A DNA stretch of 64,000 bases, from contig NZ_JAWQFO010000004.1 in assembly GCF_033436665.1 (NCBI RefSeq), positions 334,649 to 398,648 on the forward strand, written 5' to 3'. Both the position numbers and the translations under genes were made by a program. This stretch comes from JAWQFO01 sp033436665 (GTDB lineage: Bacteria; Pseudomonadota; Alphaproteobacteria; Rhodobacterales; Rhodobacteraceae). The notes under the pieces are model-generated. The model worked only from the letters and a program-made list of their open reading frames with translations, ran no database searches and was not told the DNA's origin. Position 1 is the first letter of the stretch. The number at the start of each line of letters is the position of its first letter. This document shows, piece after piece, positions 57,042-64,000 of the stretch.

Positions 57042-57701
57042 ATGAAGGTCACCAGACTTGCACTCGCGGCAACGGTTGCCGCCACTCCGCTTGCGGCTCA
57101 GGAGCAGCGCCAACTGGACGCGCACGTTCATGGCGTCAGCTCGCTGGAACTTGCCATCGAGGGCGGCACGGTCGAGATGGACTTCTATGCACCCGGCATG
57201 GATATCGTGGGCTTCGAGTACGCGGCCAGTTCCGACGCCGACAAGGATAAGGTCGAGGCCGCGATCCGACTGATGCTGGTTCCGGAGAACGTCGTTGCCC
57301 TGCCGGAAGAGGCCGGATGCCGCTTGACCGAGGTTCTTGCGCACTTGCACTCGGGAGAAGACCACGACGAACATAACAACGACGACGGGCATGCGCACGA
57401 CGAGCATGCAGAGGACAAGGACCATGACCACGGCGACGATCACGCGGAGCACGCCGAGGACGCGGAGCACGCAGAACATTCCGAGGACGCGGACCACGAC
57501 CACGCCGGGGAAAGCGGCCACAGCGAGTTCCATGCCCGCTACATCTTTGCCTGCGAACATGCCGACGATCTGGACACGATCACCTTTCCGTTCTTCGATC
57601 AGTTCGAGAACGCCGAGGAGATCGAAGTGCAATACGTGACGGAAACCGGCGCCGGGTCGGCAGAAGTCGGACGAGGTGCCGCCGAAGTGACGCTGGACTG
57701 A
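57042..57701 (+). CDS. ZrgA-like zinc-binding protein (DUF2796)
   Basis: A 219-residue periplasmic protein with a signal peptide (cleavage near PLAAQ). Its first part starts with LDAHVHG, typical of DUF2796. A central His/Asp/Glu-rich loop (about 105-160) should bind many zinc ions, followed by a C-terminal domain with HARYIFACE. DUF2796 proteins (ZrgA in Vibrio) help zinc uptake. It is 208 bp after znuA; I found no second Zur box there. A good AAGGAAAGGA site precedes the ATG. Confidence 0.78.
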   Translation: MKVTRLALAATVAATPLAAQEQRQLDAHVHGVSSLELAIEGGTVEMDFYAPGMDIVGFEYAASSDADKDKVEAAIRLMLVPENVVALPEEAGCRLTEVLAHLHSGEDHDEHNNDDGHAHDEHAEDKDHDHGDDHAEHAEDAEHAEHSEDADHDHAGESGHSEFHARYIFACEHADDLDTITFPFFDQFENAEEIEVQYVTETGAGSAEVGRGAAEVTLD

Positions 57702-57703
57702 CC

Positions 57704-58399
57704 GTGGCATCAGCCGCCCTGACCCTTGCAGACGTAGCTTTTGCCTGGCCGGGTCGGGGCGGGTTTTCGCTGTCCTGTCCATCCTTCGAACTACCAACCG
57801 GCAAAACGGTTCTGCTGCTCGGGGAAAGCGGGTCCGGCAAGTCGACCCTGCTGTCGCTGGTCTGCGGGATCGTGGCGGCCGACGAGGGCGAGGTCCGCGT
57901 TTGCGGAACCGATCTCGGAACGCTCCGGGCCGGGGCGCGGGACCGGTTCCGCGCCGAGCAGATCGGCGTCATCTTCCAGCAATTCAACCTGCTGCCCTAC
58001 GCGCGGGTGATCGATAACATCCTGCTGCCGCTTCGCTTCGCCCCCGAACGACGCGGACGCGCAGGCGATGCGACGGCGGCGGCGGCCGAGCTCTGCGGCG
58101 CGCTGGGGCTGCCCGAGGACGCGGCGCATACACCTGCAGGTCGTCTCAGCGTCGGGCAGCAGCAGCGCGTCGCGGTCGCGCGCGCCTTGATCGGCGCGCC
58201 GCCGCTGATCGTCGCCGACGAGCCGACCTCGGCGCTCGACGCGGGATCCCAGGACGCGTTTCTGAACCTGTTGTTCTCGCAGGTTCGCAAGGCGGGCGCG
58301 TCGCTGCTCATGGTCAGCCATGACGAACGGCTGGGCGAACGGTTCGATCGGACCGTGCGGATCGGTGATATCGTGCAAACCCGCAAGGCCGCCGCATGA
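57704..58399 (+). CDS. LolD/MacB-type ABC ATPase in zinc operon
   Basis: A 231-residue ATPase: Walker A GESGSGKST (near 40-48), signature LSVGQQQR (near 147; the usual LSGGQ has Val for Gly) and Walker B IVADEPTSALDAG. It is most like ATPases that drive FtsX-type permeases. GTG start 2 bp after the zrgA stop; the stop overlaps the permease start. Confidence 0.85.
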   Translation: MASAALTLADVAFAWPGRGGFSLSCPSFELPTGKTVLLLGESGSGKSTLLSLVCGIVAADEGEVRVCGTDLGTLRAGARDRFRAEQIGVIFQQFNLLPYARVIDNILLPLRFAPERRGRAGDATAAAAELCGALGLPEDAAHTPAGRLSVGQQQRVAVARALIGAPPLIVADEPTSALDAGSQDAFLNLLFSQVRKAGASLLMVSHDERLGERFDRTVRIGDIVQTRKAAA

Positions 58400-59646
58400 T
58401 CCTTCGTCTCGCCTTCGGTTCCCTTCTGGCGCGCGCCCTGACGGTGGGAATGACCGTGCTGGCCATCGCGCTGTCCGTTGCCCTCTTTCTCGGGATCGAG
58501 AAGGTGCGCGTCGGCGCCCGCGCGAGTTTTGCCGACACCATTTCCGGCACCGACCTGATCGTCGGCGCGCGGTCCGGGTCGGTGCAGCTTCTGCTGTATT
58601 CGGTGTTCCGCATCGGCAATGCCACCAACAACGTGACCTGGGACAGCTACGAGGACCTCGCGGCGCGCCCAGAGGTCGACTGGATCGTGCCGATCTCGCT
58701 GGGCGATAGCCACCGGCAGTTCCGGGTGATGGGCACCACGTCGGGCTTTTTCGAGCACTACAAGTACCGCGGTGGACGAGCGTTGGAGGTTTCGCAAGGG
58801 CACGGGCTGGACGATCTCTATGACGCCGTGATCGGCGCCGATGTCGCCGCGACGCTAGGGTATTCCGTCGATGATCCGATTGTCGTGGCACACGGGCTGG
58901 CGTCGTTCGTCGAGCACGCCGACCAGCCCTTCCGCGTAGCCGGCGTTATCGCCAAGACCGGAACGCCGGTCGACCGCACGGTAATCGTCAGCCTCGAGGC
59001 GATCGAGGCGATCCACGTCGACTGGCAGTCCGGTGCCAAGGCGCCCGGCGGCGCCACCCCGATCGAAGTGATCCGCGAGATGGACCTTGCGCCCAAGGCC
59101 ATCACGGCGGCGCTGGTCGGGGTCAAGTCGCGGCTGCAGATCTTCGGCCTGCAAAGATGGATCAACGAATATCCCCAAGAGCCATTGCTGGCCGTGTTGC
59201 CCGGTGTCGCCCTTCAGGAACTCTGGCAGATCGTGGGGGTCGCCGAGACCGCGCTGATCGGGGTGTCGGCAATGGTGGTGGTCACCGCCCTGCTGGGCAT
59301 GGTCGCGATGATCTTCTCGAGCCTCAACGAGCGTCGGCGCGAAATGGCGATCTGGCGCGCAATGGGGGCGCGACCGGCCACGATCCTCGGCCTCCTGGTG
59401 CTTGAGGCGGTTCTGATGGCAGCGGCGGGGGCGGCCTTGGGTCTCGGGCTTCTCTACCTCGGCCTGACCGTGGCCCGGCCCTGGGTCGATGCCGCGTTCG
59501 GTCTCTGGCTGCCCATCGACGCACCGACAGTCCGCGAGGCCTGGGTTCTCGCAAGTGTGATCACAGCGGCGGCCCTGGCAAGCCTGATTCCGGCGCTCAG
59601 AGCCTACCGGTTGTCCCTCGCGGATGGTATGATGGTGAGGATATGA
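58396..59646 (+). CDS. FtsX/MacB-type ABC permease in zinc operon
   Basis: A 416-residue permease with one N-terminal helix (about 12-34), a large periplasmic domain (40-285) and three C-terminal helices (about 290-405), the FtsX/LolE layout. These do not carry small ions directly; they use ATP to move proteins or lipoproteins outside the membrane. Together with the ATPase it may remodel zinc-binding proteins or an outer-membrane partner. Overlaps both neighbours by 4 bp. Confidence 0.85.
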   Translation: MILRLAFGSLLARALTVGMTVLAIALSVALFLGIEKVRVGARASFADTISGTDLIVGARSGSVQLLLYSVFRIGNATNNVTWDSYEDLAARPEVDWIVPISLGDSHRQFRVMGTTSGFFEHYKYRGGRALEVSQGHGLDDLYDAVIGADVAATLGYSVDDPIVVAHGLASFVEHADQPFRVAGVIAKTGTPVDRTVIVSLEAIEAIHVDWQSGAKAPGGATPIEVIREMDLAPKAITAALVGVKSRLQIFGLQRWINEYPQEPLLAVLPGVALQELWQIVGVAETALIGVSAMVVVTALLGMVAMIFSSLNERRREMAIWRAMGARPATILGLLVLEAVLMAAAGAALGLGLLYLGLTVARPWVDAAFGLWLPIDAPTVREAWVLASVITAAALASLIPALRAYRLSLADGMMVRI

Positions 59647-60155
59647 CACACGACACGCGCATCACACGACGCAACCTCGTCCTTGCCTTGGGTGCGGCCA
59701 CGCTTCTGCCCGTGCGGGCCGATGCGGCCAGGTTCCGCGAGATCGGCTGGGACGACCTCATCCCCGCCGGAGTGCCTTATGGCGAGATCATTGGGCCCGG
59801 GCTGATCGATGAGGCCAACGATACCTGGAACCCGCAGTACGACGAGAACGCCAAGAAGGTGAACACGCGTCTCGTCGGGAAACCGGTCAGGCTTCCGGGC
59901 TACATCATCCCCTTCGACATGGGCGCCAACGGCGTCACCAGCTTCATGCTGGTGCCTTACGTCGGCGCCTGCATCCACGTGCCGCCGCCGCCGCCGAACC
60001 AACTGGTCTTCGTGACGACTGAAACGCCCTGGCCGAACGAGTCGCTCTGGGCTCCGGTCTTTGTCTCGGGTCGGCTGACAGCCGAGACCCTGTCGACAAC
60101 GATCGCCGATGCCGGATACCGGATCGCGGCGGAAAAGATCGAGCCGATCGAGTGA
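59643..60155 (+). CDS. DUF3299 protein, Tat-exported (first copy)
   Basis: A 170-residue protein with a twin-arginine leader (ITRRNLVLALGA, 7-18) and a DUF3299 domain (about 30-168). Conserved segments are FDMGANGVTSFMLVPY and GACIHVPPPPPNQ, with Cys and His that could bind a metal. DUF3299 proteins are found beside ZrgA-type zinc genes. Function is unknown. Start and stop overlap neighbours by 4 bp. Confidence 0.8.
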   Translation: MTHDTRITRRNLVLALGAATLLPVRADAARFREIGWDDLIPAGVPYGEIIGPGLIDEANDTWNPQYDENAKKVNTRLVGKPVRLPGYIIPFDMGANGVTSFMLVPYVGACIHVPPPPPNQLVFVTTETPWPNESLWAPVFVSGRLTAETLSTTIADAGYRIAAEKIEPIE

Positions 60156-61279
60156 ACGGCAGCTGGCGCACACGACAAAACGGTGCGCCTCGGTCGGGCG
60201 CGCCGCGGCTAGTCGCCTGTCTGTTGCCCGTCCTCATTCTCTGCGCCGTCTTTATTGCGCAGACCGCCCAGGCCTGTTCCTTCCATTTCTACAAGCCCGA
60301 GCGCTCGGTCATCGACCGCGTTCTCGACAGCGACACGCTCGCCATCGCGCGGCCCCACCCGGACAGCCCGTTCTCCTTTCAGATCGTGGAAGTTCTGCGC
60401 GGTGCGGAAAATGGCGTCGCGATCCGCGAACTCGTCAATTCGCAGATCCGCGCCCGCCTGGCGGCGAACCCGGACGACGGTGTGCTCTTCGTCTTCGACC
60501 AAGAAACGAACGTCTGGCAGTCCATCGCCTACCTGAGTGGCGACTACCGGCAAGTCGTCGACTTTGCGCTCGCGCATGAAGAGGCGTGGCGCACGGAATA
60601 TACTCCGGACAGGCTGGCGCTCTTCGCCGGTCTGCAGACCCACCCCGAGCCCGCCCTGCGCCAGCTTGCCCTGCTGGAGATCGACAAGGCACCCTACGAC
60701 ATGCTGCGCGGGATCGAACTGCAGATCCCTGCCGAGAAACTGCTGGCCGAACTCTGGAAGATCGAGGGCTATCCCTACCAGTCCATCCGGATCCTGCTGC
60801 TCGGCCTAAGCGACGATGACGCAGCCCGCCGCGAGATACGGGCCTTCATCGCCCGGGCGCCGGACCGGGAACGCTCGCGCAACCTCGGGGCGTTCGCGAC
60901 CGCCCTCGTCGAGATCGACGGCGATGCCGGCATCGCCCTGCTGGATCGGGAGATCCTGTCGGACCCGCGTCAGTCGCGCGACAACGTCGAACAGGTCGTC
61001 GAAGCGCTGGCAATCCACAGCGGTGTCGGCGCCCCCGGGATGGCCGCATCGATTGCGGCAACGCTCGACCGCCTCGTTGCCCTGCGCCCGGACACCGCCG
61101 CCCTGATCGCCCGCCAGTTCGGCAGCCGTCAGAACTGGACACAGGCCGACCGGCTGGCCCCCCTCGTGGCCGAACGCAGGCTTACCGCAGCGTCCGATCT
61201 GATGACGGTGGCCGTCTACCTCGCGCAGGCCCGGGACGCGCATGCGGCGCCGCCGACCGGCACCGGAATGGGGGACTAA
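60152..61279 (+). CDS. Secreted protein of unknown function with HEAT-like helices
   Basis: A 375-residue protein with a hydrophobic N-terminal segment (about 19-42) ending in AQACSFH, a likely signal peptide with Cys/His at the mature start. Residues about 43-130 form a beta-rich domain (SFQIVEVLRG); the rest (140-370) looks like helical repeats. I recognise no family. It sits between two DUF3299 genes, with a GTG start overlapping the previous stop and a 1-base overlap with the next gene. A role in zinc handling is inferred only from the operon. Confidence 0.7.
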   Translation: MNGSWRTRQNGAPRSGAPRLVACLLPVLILCAVFIAQTAQACSFHFYKPERSVIDRVLDSDTLAIARPHPDSPFSFQIVEVLRGAENGVAIRELVNSQIRARLAANPDDGVLFVFDQETNVWQSIAYLSGDYRQVVDFALAHEEAWRTEYTPDRLALFAGLQTHPEPALRQLALLEIDKAPYDMLRGIELQIPAEKLLAELWKIEGYPYQSIRILLLGLSDDDAARREIRAFIARAPDRERSRNLGAFATALVEIDGDAGIALLDREILSDPRQSRDNVEQVVEALAIHSGVGAPGMAASIAATLDRLVALRPDTAALIARQFGSRQNWTQADRLAPLVAERRLTAASDLMTVAVYLAQARDAHAAPPTGTGMGD

Positions 61280-61827
61280 TGGCACGAAGTAGGGTCAGAA
61301 CTTCAGGCACGCGCAACGACGTGGCGGGTCCCAATCGGCGCACATTCGCCACCGGCCTTGCGGCGAGCGTTGCGCTGGCCGGCGCGAGTGGCGCGGCGGA
61401 AGAGACCGTCGAACTCGACTGGGCCGACCTGGTCCCGCCGGGCCAACCGCAGCTCCCGCCCGACCTGCAAGGACTCGTCCCGCATGACGAAAGCGCGATG
61501 GCCAGCCTTCAGGCTCCGTCAACGGGCGTGCGCACCGACTGGAACGGCCGGATCGTGCGGCTCTCGGGCTTCATCGTTCCGCTCGATTTCGAGGGCACCG
61601 GAGTCGCGGCCTTTCTGTTGGTGCCCTATGTCGGCGCCTGCGTCCATGTCCCGCCGCCGCCCGCAAACCAGCTCGTGCTCGTCACCGCGCGACCGCCCTA
61701 TGCCTATGAAGGGCTGTTCGAGCCGGTCACCGTGACCGGCATGTTCGGCACCGCCTCGACGTCGACGCAACTCGCCGACGTGGGCTATGCGCTGTCCGCC
61801 GACCGGATCGACCCCTTCGAAGGCTGA
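61279..61827 (+). CDS. DUF3299 protein, Tat-type leader (second copy)
   Basis: A 182-residue paralogue of the protein at 59643. It has PNRRTFATGLAAS as possible Tat leader (18-30) and the same core, FEGTGVAAFLLVPYVGACVHVPPPPANQ in two pieces around 115-145. Sequence differs outside the core, so this is an old duplication. It is the last gene of the zinc operon. Confidence 0.8.
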   Translation: MARSRVRTSGTRNDVAGPNRRTFATGLAASVALAGASGAAEETVELDWADLVPPGQPQLPPDLQGLVPHDESAMASLQAPSTGVRTDWNGRIVRLSGFIVPLDFEGTGVAAFLLVPYVGACVHVPPPPANQLVLVTARPPYAYEGLFEPVTVTGMFGTASTSTQLADVGYALSADRIDPFEG

Positions 61828-62105
61828 CGTTTACCAGGCGCCCATTGCACCACCAGTTTCAGAATTCCCGGATCGCTCACGTGATCCATGTCCACTCGGC
61901 TGATATAACTTGGAACGCGGCGTAATCTCCGGGGCGGGCGAATCCGACGAGGAGCGGCTGCATTCAGCGCTCGGAAACTTGACGCAGAGCGCCGATACGG
62001 CCCAACTGCAACCAGTCCGAAGGGCCGCCTGAAGCTCGGGCCAGAAGCGGGACGAGCTTCAGTCGTCGAAACAGGTCTTAGGTCAATCGAACGCACGAGA
62101 TTGGC
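61828..62105. other. 278-bp convergent intergenic region
   Basis: It separates the zinc operon from hmuV, both pointing inward. I see no gene, no strong hairpin and no IS ends. Its base make-up is like coding DNA, so it may be a decayed gene remnant, but I could not identify one. Confidence 0.5.
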
Positions 62106-62885
62106 TCAGCGCAACAATTGGATCTGCGGCAGGATGTAGGGGATGCCCTCGGGCGGCGGCGCGTTGACCCGGACTTGGCTGGCATACGCCTCGGAGAGAC
62201 TGGCGTCCGCAAGAACCGTCTGCGGCGGACCCGAGGCCAGCACACACCCTGCCTTCATCAGAATGACGTGGTCGGCATACATCGCCGTCAGATTCAGGTC
62301 GTGCATGACCGTGATCACGCCGCCTCCACGGGCTGCAAAGGCTTTCATGCACTCCATCACGATGGACTGGTGGCCGATGTCGAGGCTCGACACCGGTTCG
62401 TCCAGCATGAGCCATCGCGGCTCGCCGATGTCCTCGATAGGCCACACCTGCGCAAGCACCCGGGCGAGTTGAACCCGTTGCTGCTCTCCGCCGGAGAGGT
62501 GGTGAAACGGCCGATCCGCAAATCCGCGGAGATCGACCGCGGCCAGCGCCTGTTCCGGGACCGAGGCATCGCCCGCAGCGAGTCCCGCGGCCAGTCCCAT
62601 GCCCACGATCTCGCGGACGGTGAAAGGAAAGGCAACGGTCGACGCCTGTTGCAGCACGCCGCGTACCGACGCAAGTTCGGGCGGCGTGTAGTTCTGGAGC
62701 GCACGACCGTTAAGCAAGATGCTTCCGTCAAATCGAAGTTCGCCTGTCAGGGCGCGCAGCAACGTCGATTTCCCCGATCCGTTCGGCCCGACGATGGCGG
62801 TGACACGTCCGGGTTGCGCAGACAGATCGACGCCATCGACGATCGTCCGGCGCCCGATCCGCACCCGGATATCACTTGCAATCAT
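62106..62885 (-). CDS. hmuV: Haem ABC transporter ATPase HmuV
   Basis: A 259-residue FepC/HmuV-type ATPase: Walker A GPNGSGKST (near 33-41), signature LSGGEQQR (near 131) and Walker B LMLDEPVSSLD (near 160). The tail ...PYILPQ is typical of HmuV. It pairs with the HmuU permease 8 bp upstream. ATG 62885 is chosen, since the upstream frame is a shadow of hmuU. Confidence 0.88.
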   Translation of the reverse strand: MIASDIRVRIGRRTIVDGVDLSAQPGRVTAIVGPNGSGKSTLLRALTGELRFDGSILLNGRALQNYTPPELASVRGVLQQASTVAFPFTVREIVGMGLAAGLAAGDASVPEQALAAVDLRGFADRPFHHLSGGEQQRVQLARVLAQVWPIEDIGEPRWLMLDEPVSSLDIGHQSIVMECMKAFAARGGGVITVMHDLNLTAMYADHVILMKAGCVLASGPPQTVLADASLSEAYASQVRVNAPPPEGIPYILPQIQLLR

Positions 62886-62893
62886 GGGTGACC

Positions 62894-63958
62894 TCAGAAC
62901 GTGCCGTGCTTGCGCAACAGGATGAAGAGAAATACGGGCGCGCCAAGTACCGCCGTAACGATCCCGATTGGCAGTTCGGCGGGTGCCACGACGGTGCGGC
63001 CGATCATGTCCGCACCCAAAAGCAGGGTCGCTCCGAGCATGGCGGCATTGGGCAAAAGGACCCGGTGGTCCGGACCCGTCGCCACGCGCAGCAGGTGCGG
63101 CACGACGATGCCAATGAAACCGATGCCTCCCGAAACCGCCACTGCGGCACCGGTCGACGCGGCAACCGACAGCACTGCGATGCGCTTCATGCGCTGGACG
63201 GGAACGCCCATGTGCATCGCCGCCGCTTCGCCCAAAGCGAGACCGTTGAGGCCGCGGGCAAGGAACGGAGCAAGCGCCAACCCGGCGAGGATGATCGGCC
63301 CTGCGGTCAACACCTTGGCCCAAGTCGCACCGGCCAGCGAGCCGAGACCCCAGAATGTCAGGTCGCGAAGTTGCGCATCGTCCGCGACATAGATCAACAG
63401 GCCCGAGACGGCGCTCACGAGGGCCGATATTGCGATGCCGGCAAGCAGAAGCGTTGCCACCGATGTCTGCCCGGCGCGCGTGGCCACGGCGTAGAGGACC
63501 AGGGTGGTGACCCAGGCACCGGCAAAGGCCGCGAGGGCGACAACGGAACTGCCGAGCGCCTGTTGGACCTGCAAAGGCAGCAAGGCGCCGAGCACGATCG
63601 CGGAGATCGCGCCAAGACCCGCCCCCGCGCTGACCCCGACGATACCGGGGTCGGCAAGCGGATTGCGGAAAAGCCCCTGCATAAGCGCGCCTGACACCGC
63701 CAGGGCCGCGCCGACAAGAACCGCAAGGGTCAGGCGCGGCAGCCGGATCTCGAACATGACCACATGGTCAAGCGGATCTATGGCGTGTCCAGCTGCGAGA
63801 CTTTCGAGGATCGGCCAAAGCGTGGTGCCCGTCGCGCCGACGGATAGTGACGCGATACAGGTGACCACCAGCAGACATCCAAGGGCCACCGTAAGCTGAC
63901 GCACCCGTCGCGCCCGGTCCGTGAACGCGTTTGAGCCTCCCCATCTGAATTGGTCCAC
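62894..63958 (-). CDS. hmuU: Haem ABC transporter permease HmuU, 5' end altered by an insertion
   Basis: A 354-residue FecCD-family permease with about nine helices and the LPRLTLAVLVGAALAVSGALMQ entry region (about 74-95, in two parts). The mature core looks intact. The only long start is a GTG at 63958, but the first nine codons (63932-63958) appear to be the end of an IS3-like element; native sequence begins at about codon 10. A GTG at 63904 is another possible start. Upstream haem genes (hmuT, hmuS, hmuR) would lie beyond the window, past the insertion, so expression may be cut or driven from the IS. Confidence 0.8.
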   Translation of the reverse strand: MDQFRWGGSNAFTDRARRVRQLTVALGCLLVVTCIASLSVGATGTTLWPILESLAAGHAIDPLDHVVMFEIRLPRLTLAVLVGAALAVSGALMQGLFRNPLADPGIVGVSAGAGLGAISAIVLGALLPLQVQQALGSSVVALAAFAGAWVTTLVLYAVATRAGQTSVATLLLAGIAISALVSAVSGLLIYVADDAQLRDLTFWGLGSLAGATWAKVLTAGPIILAGLALAPFLARGLNGLALGEAAAMHMGVPVQRMKRIAVLSVAASTGAAVAVSGGIGFIGIVVPHLLRVATGPDHRVLLPNAAMLGATLLLGADMIGRTVVAPAELPIGIVTAVLGAPVFLFILLRKHGTF

Positions 63959-64000
63959 CGCTATGGTTAGGAAACGGAGGACCAGGAATGGGGAACAAGC
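63932..64000 (+). mobile_element. Left end of an IS3-family-like insertion sequence
   Basis: The stretch starts TGAGCCTCCCC, like IS3-family terminal repeats (TGA-x-CC-x-CCCC), and 56 bp later has GGAGG and an ATG opening M-G-N-K, the usual start of IS3 orfA proteins as I remember them. The right end lies outside the window, so the terminal repeat and target duplication cannot be checked. Confidence 0.55.
63988..64000 (+). CDS. Transposase OrfA, first four codons only (partial)
   Basis: ATG at 63988 with GGAGG 7 bp upstream, reading M-G-N-K before the window ends. It fits an IS3-family orfA start. Too short to prove. Confidence 0.4.

Noticed and set aside
61828..62105. Open minus-strand frame of about 100 codons in the convergent gap
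   Set aside because: It overlaps the end of the DUF3299 gene, is Arg/Pro-rich and has no ribosome site or family.

Overview
The window comes from a GC-rich alphaproteobacterium, most likely a marine Rhodobacteraceae (Roseobacter-type) genome. The evidence is the gene content: ectoine breakdown genes, an aglEFGAK sugar operon, a PhoX phosphatase, a Zur/Znu zinc locus with a ZrgA-type companion, HmuUV, and the acs/DUF4212/symporter/DUF294 locus. Family names rest on motifs I could read and on remembered families; no database search was run. I saw no rRNA, tRNA or CRISPR array.

Layout. Bases 1-7269 hold a broken flavin oxidoreductase, a class III aminotransferase, divergent doeA-doeB (ectoine hydrolysis and deacetylation) and a cobalamin-binding radical SAM enzyme. 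The radical SAM gene follows a very large two-domain class III cyclase/ATPase/TPR protein (7279-11544). An LCAT-like lipase follows. From 23430 down to 13037, all on the minus strand, runs an acetate locus: acs, a second-type adenylate kinase, DUF4212, sodium:solute symporter, a cNMP/CBS/nucleotidyltransferase protein, a small membrane protein, a lone receiver, a membrane PAS/pseudokinase/DEDDh-exonuclease fusion, and an orphan ParA. It is the most unusual locus here. Then come phoX with a candidate PHO box and a copper P-type ATPase behind a MerR/CueR-type promoter.

Bases 28488-37444 are the alpha-glucoside locus: aglEFGAK on the minus strand, and divergent aglR plus a GH1 beta-glucosidase, with a perfect palindromic operator between them. 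Next are a chemoreceptor, an acyl-CoA dehydrogenase, a polar amino acid ABC transporter, an MscS channel, and a five-gene peptide ABC transporter with an M19 dipeptidase.

Bases 52424-61827 are metal-related: two HupE-type membrane proteins, then zur-znuC-znuB divergent from znuA across a Zur box, then a six-gene operon with a ZrgA-like protein, an ABC exporter-type pair, two DUF3299 proteins and an unknown secreted protein. The right edge has hmuV and hmuU. The 5' end of hmuU appears to be cut by an IS3-like element whose first transposase codons end the window.

The genes suggest a heterotroph that scavenges osmolytes, sugars, peptides, acetate, organic phosphate, zinc and haem.
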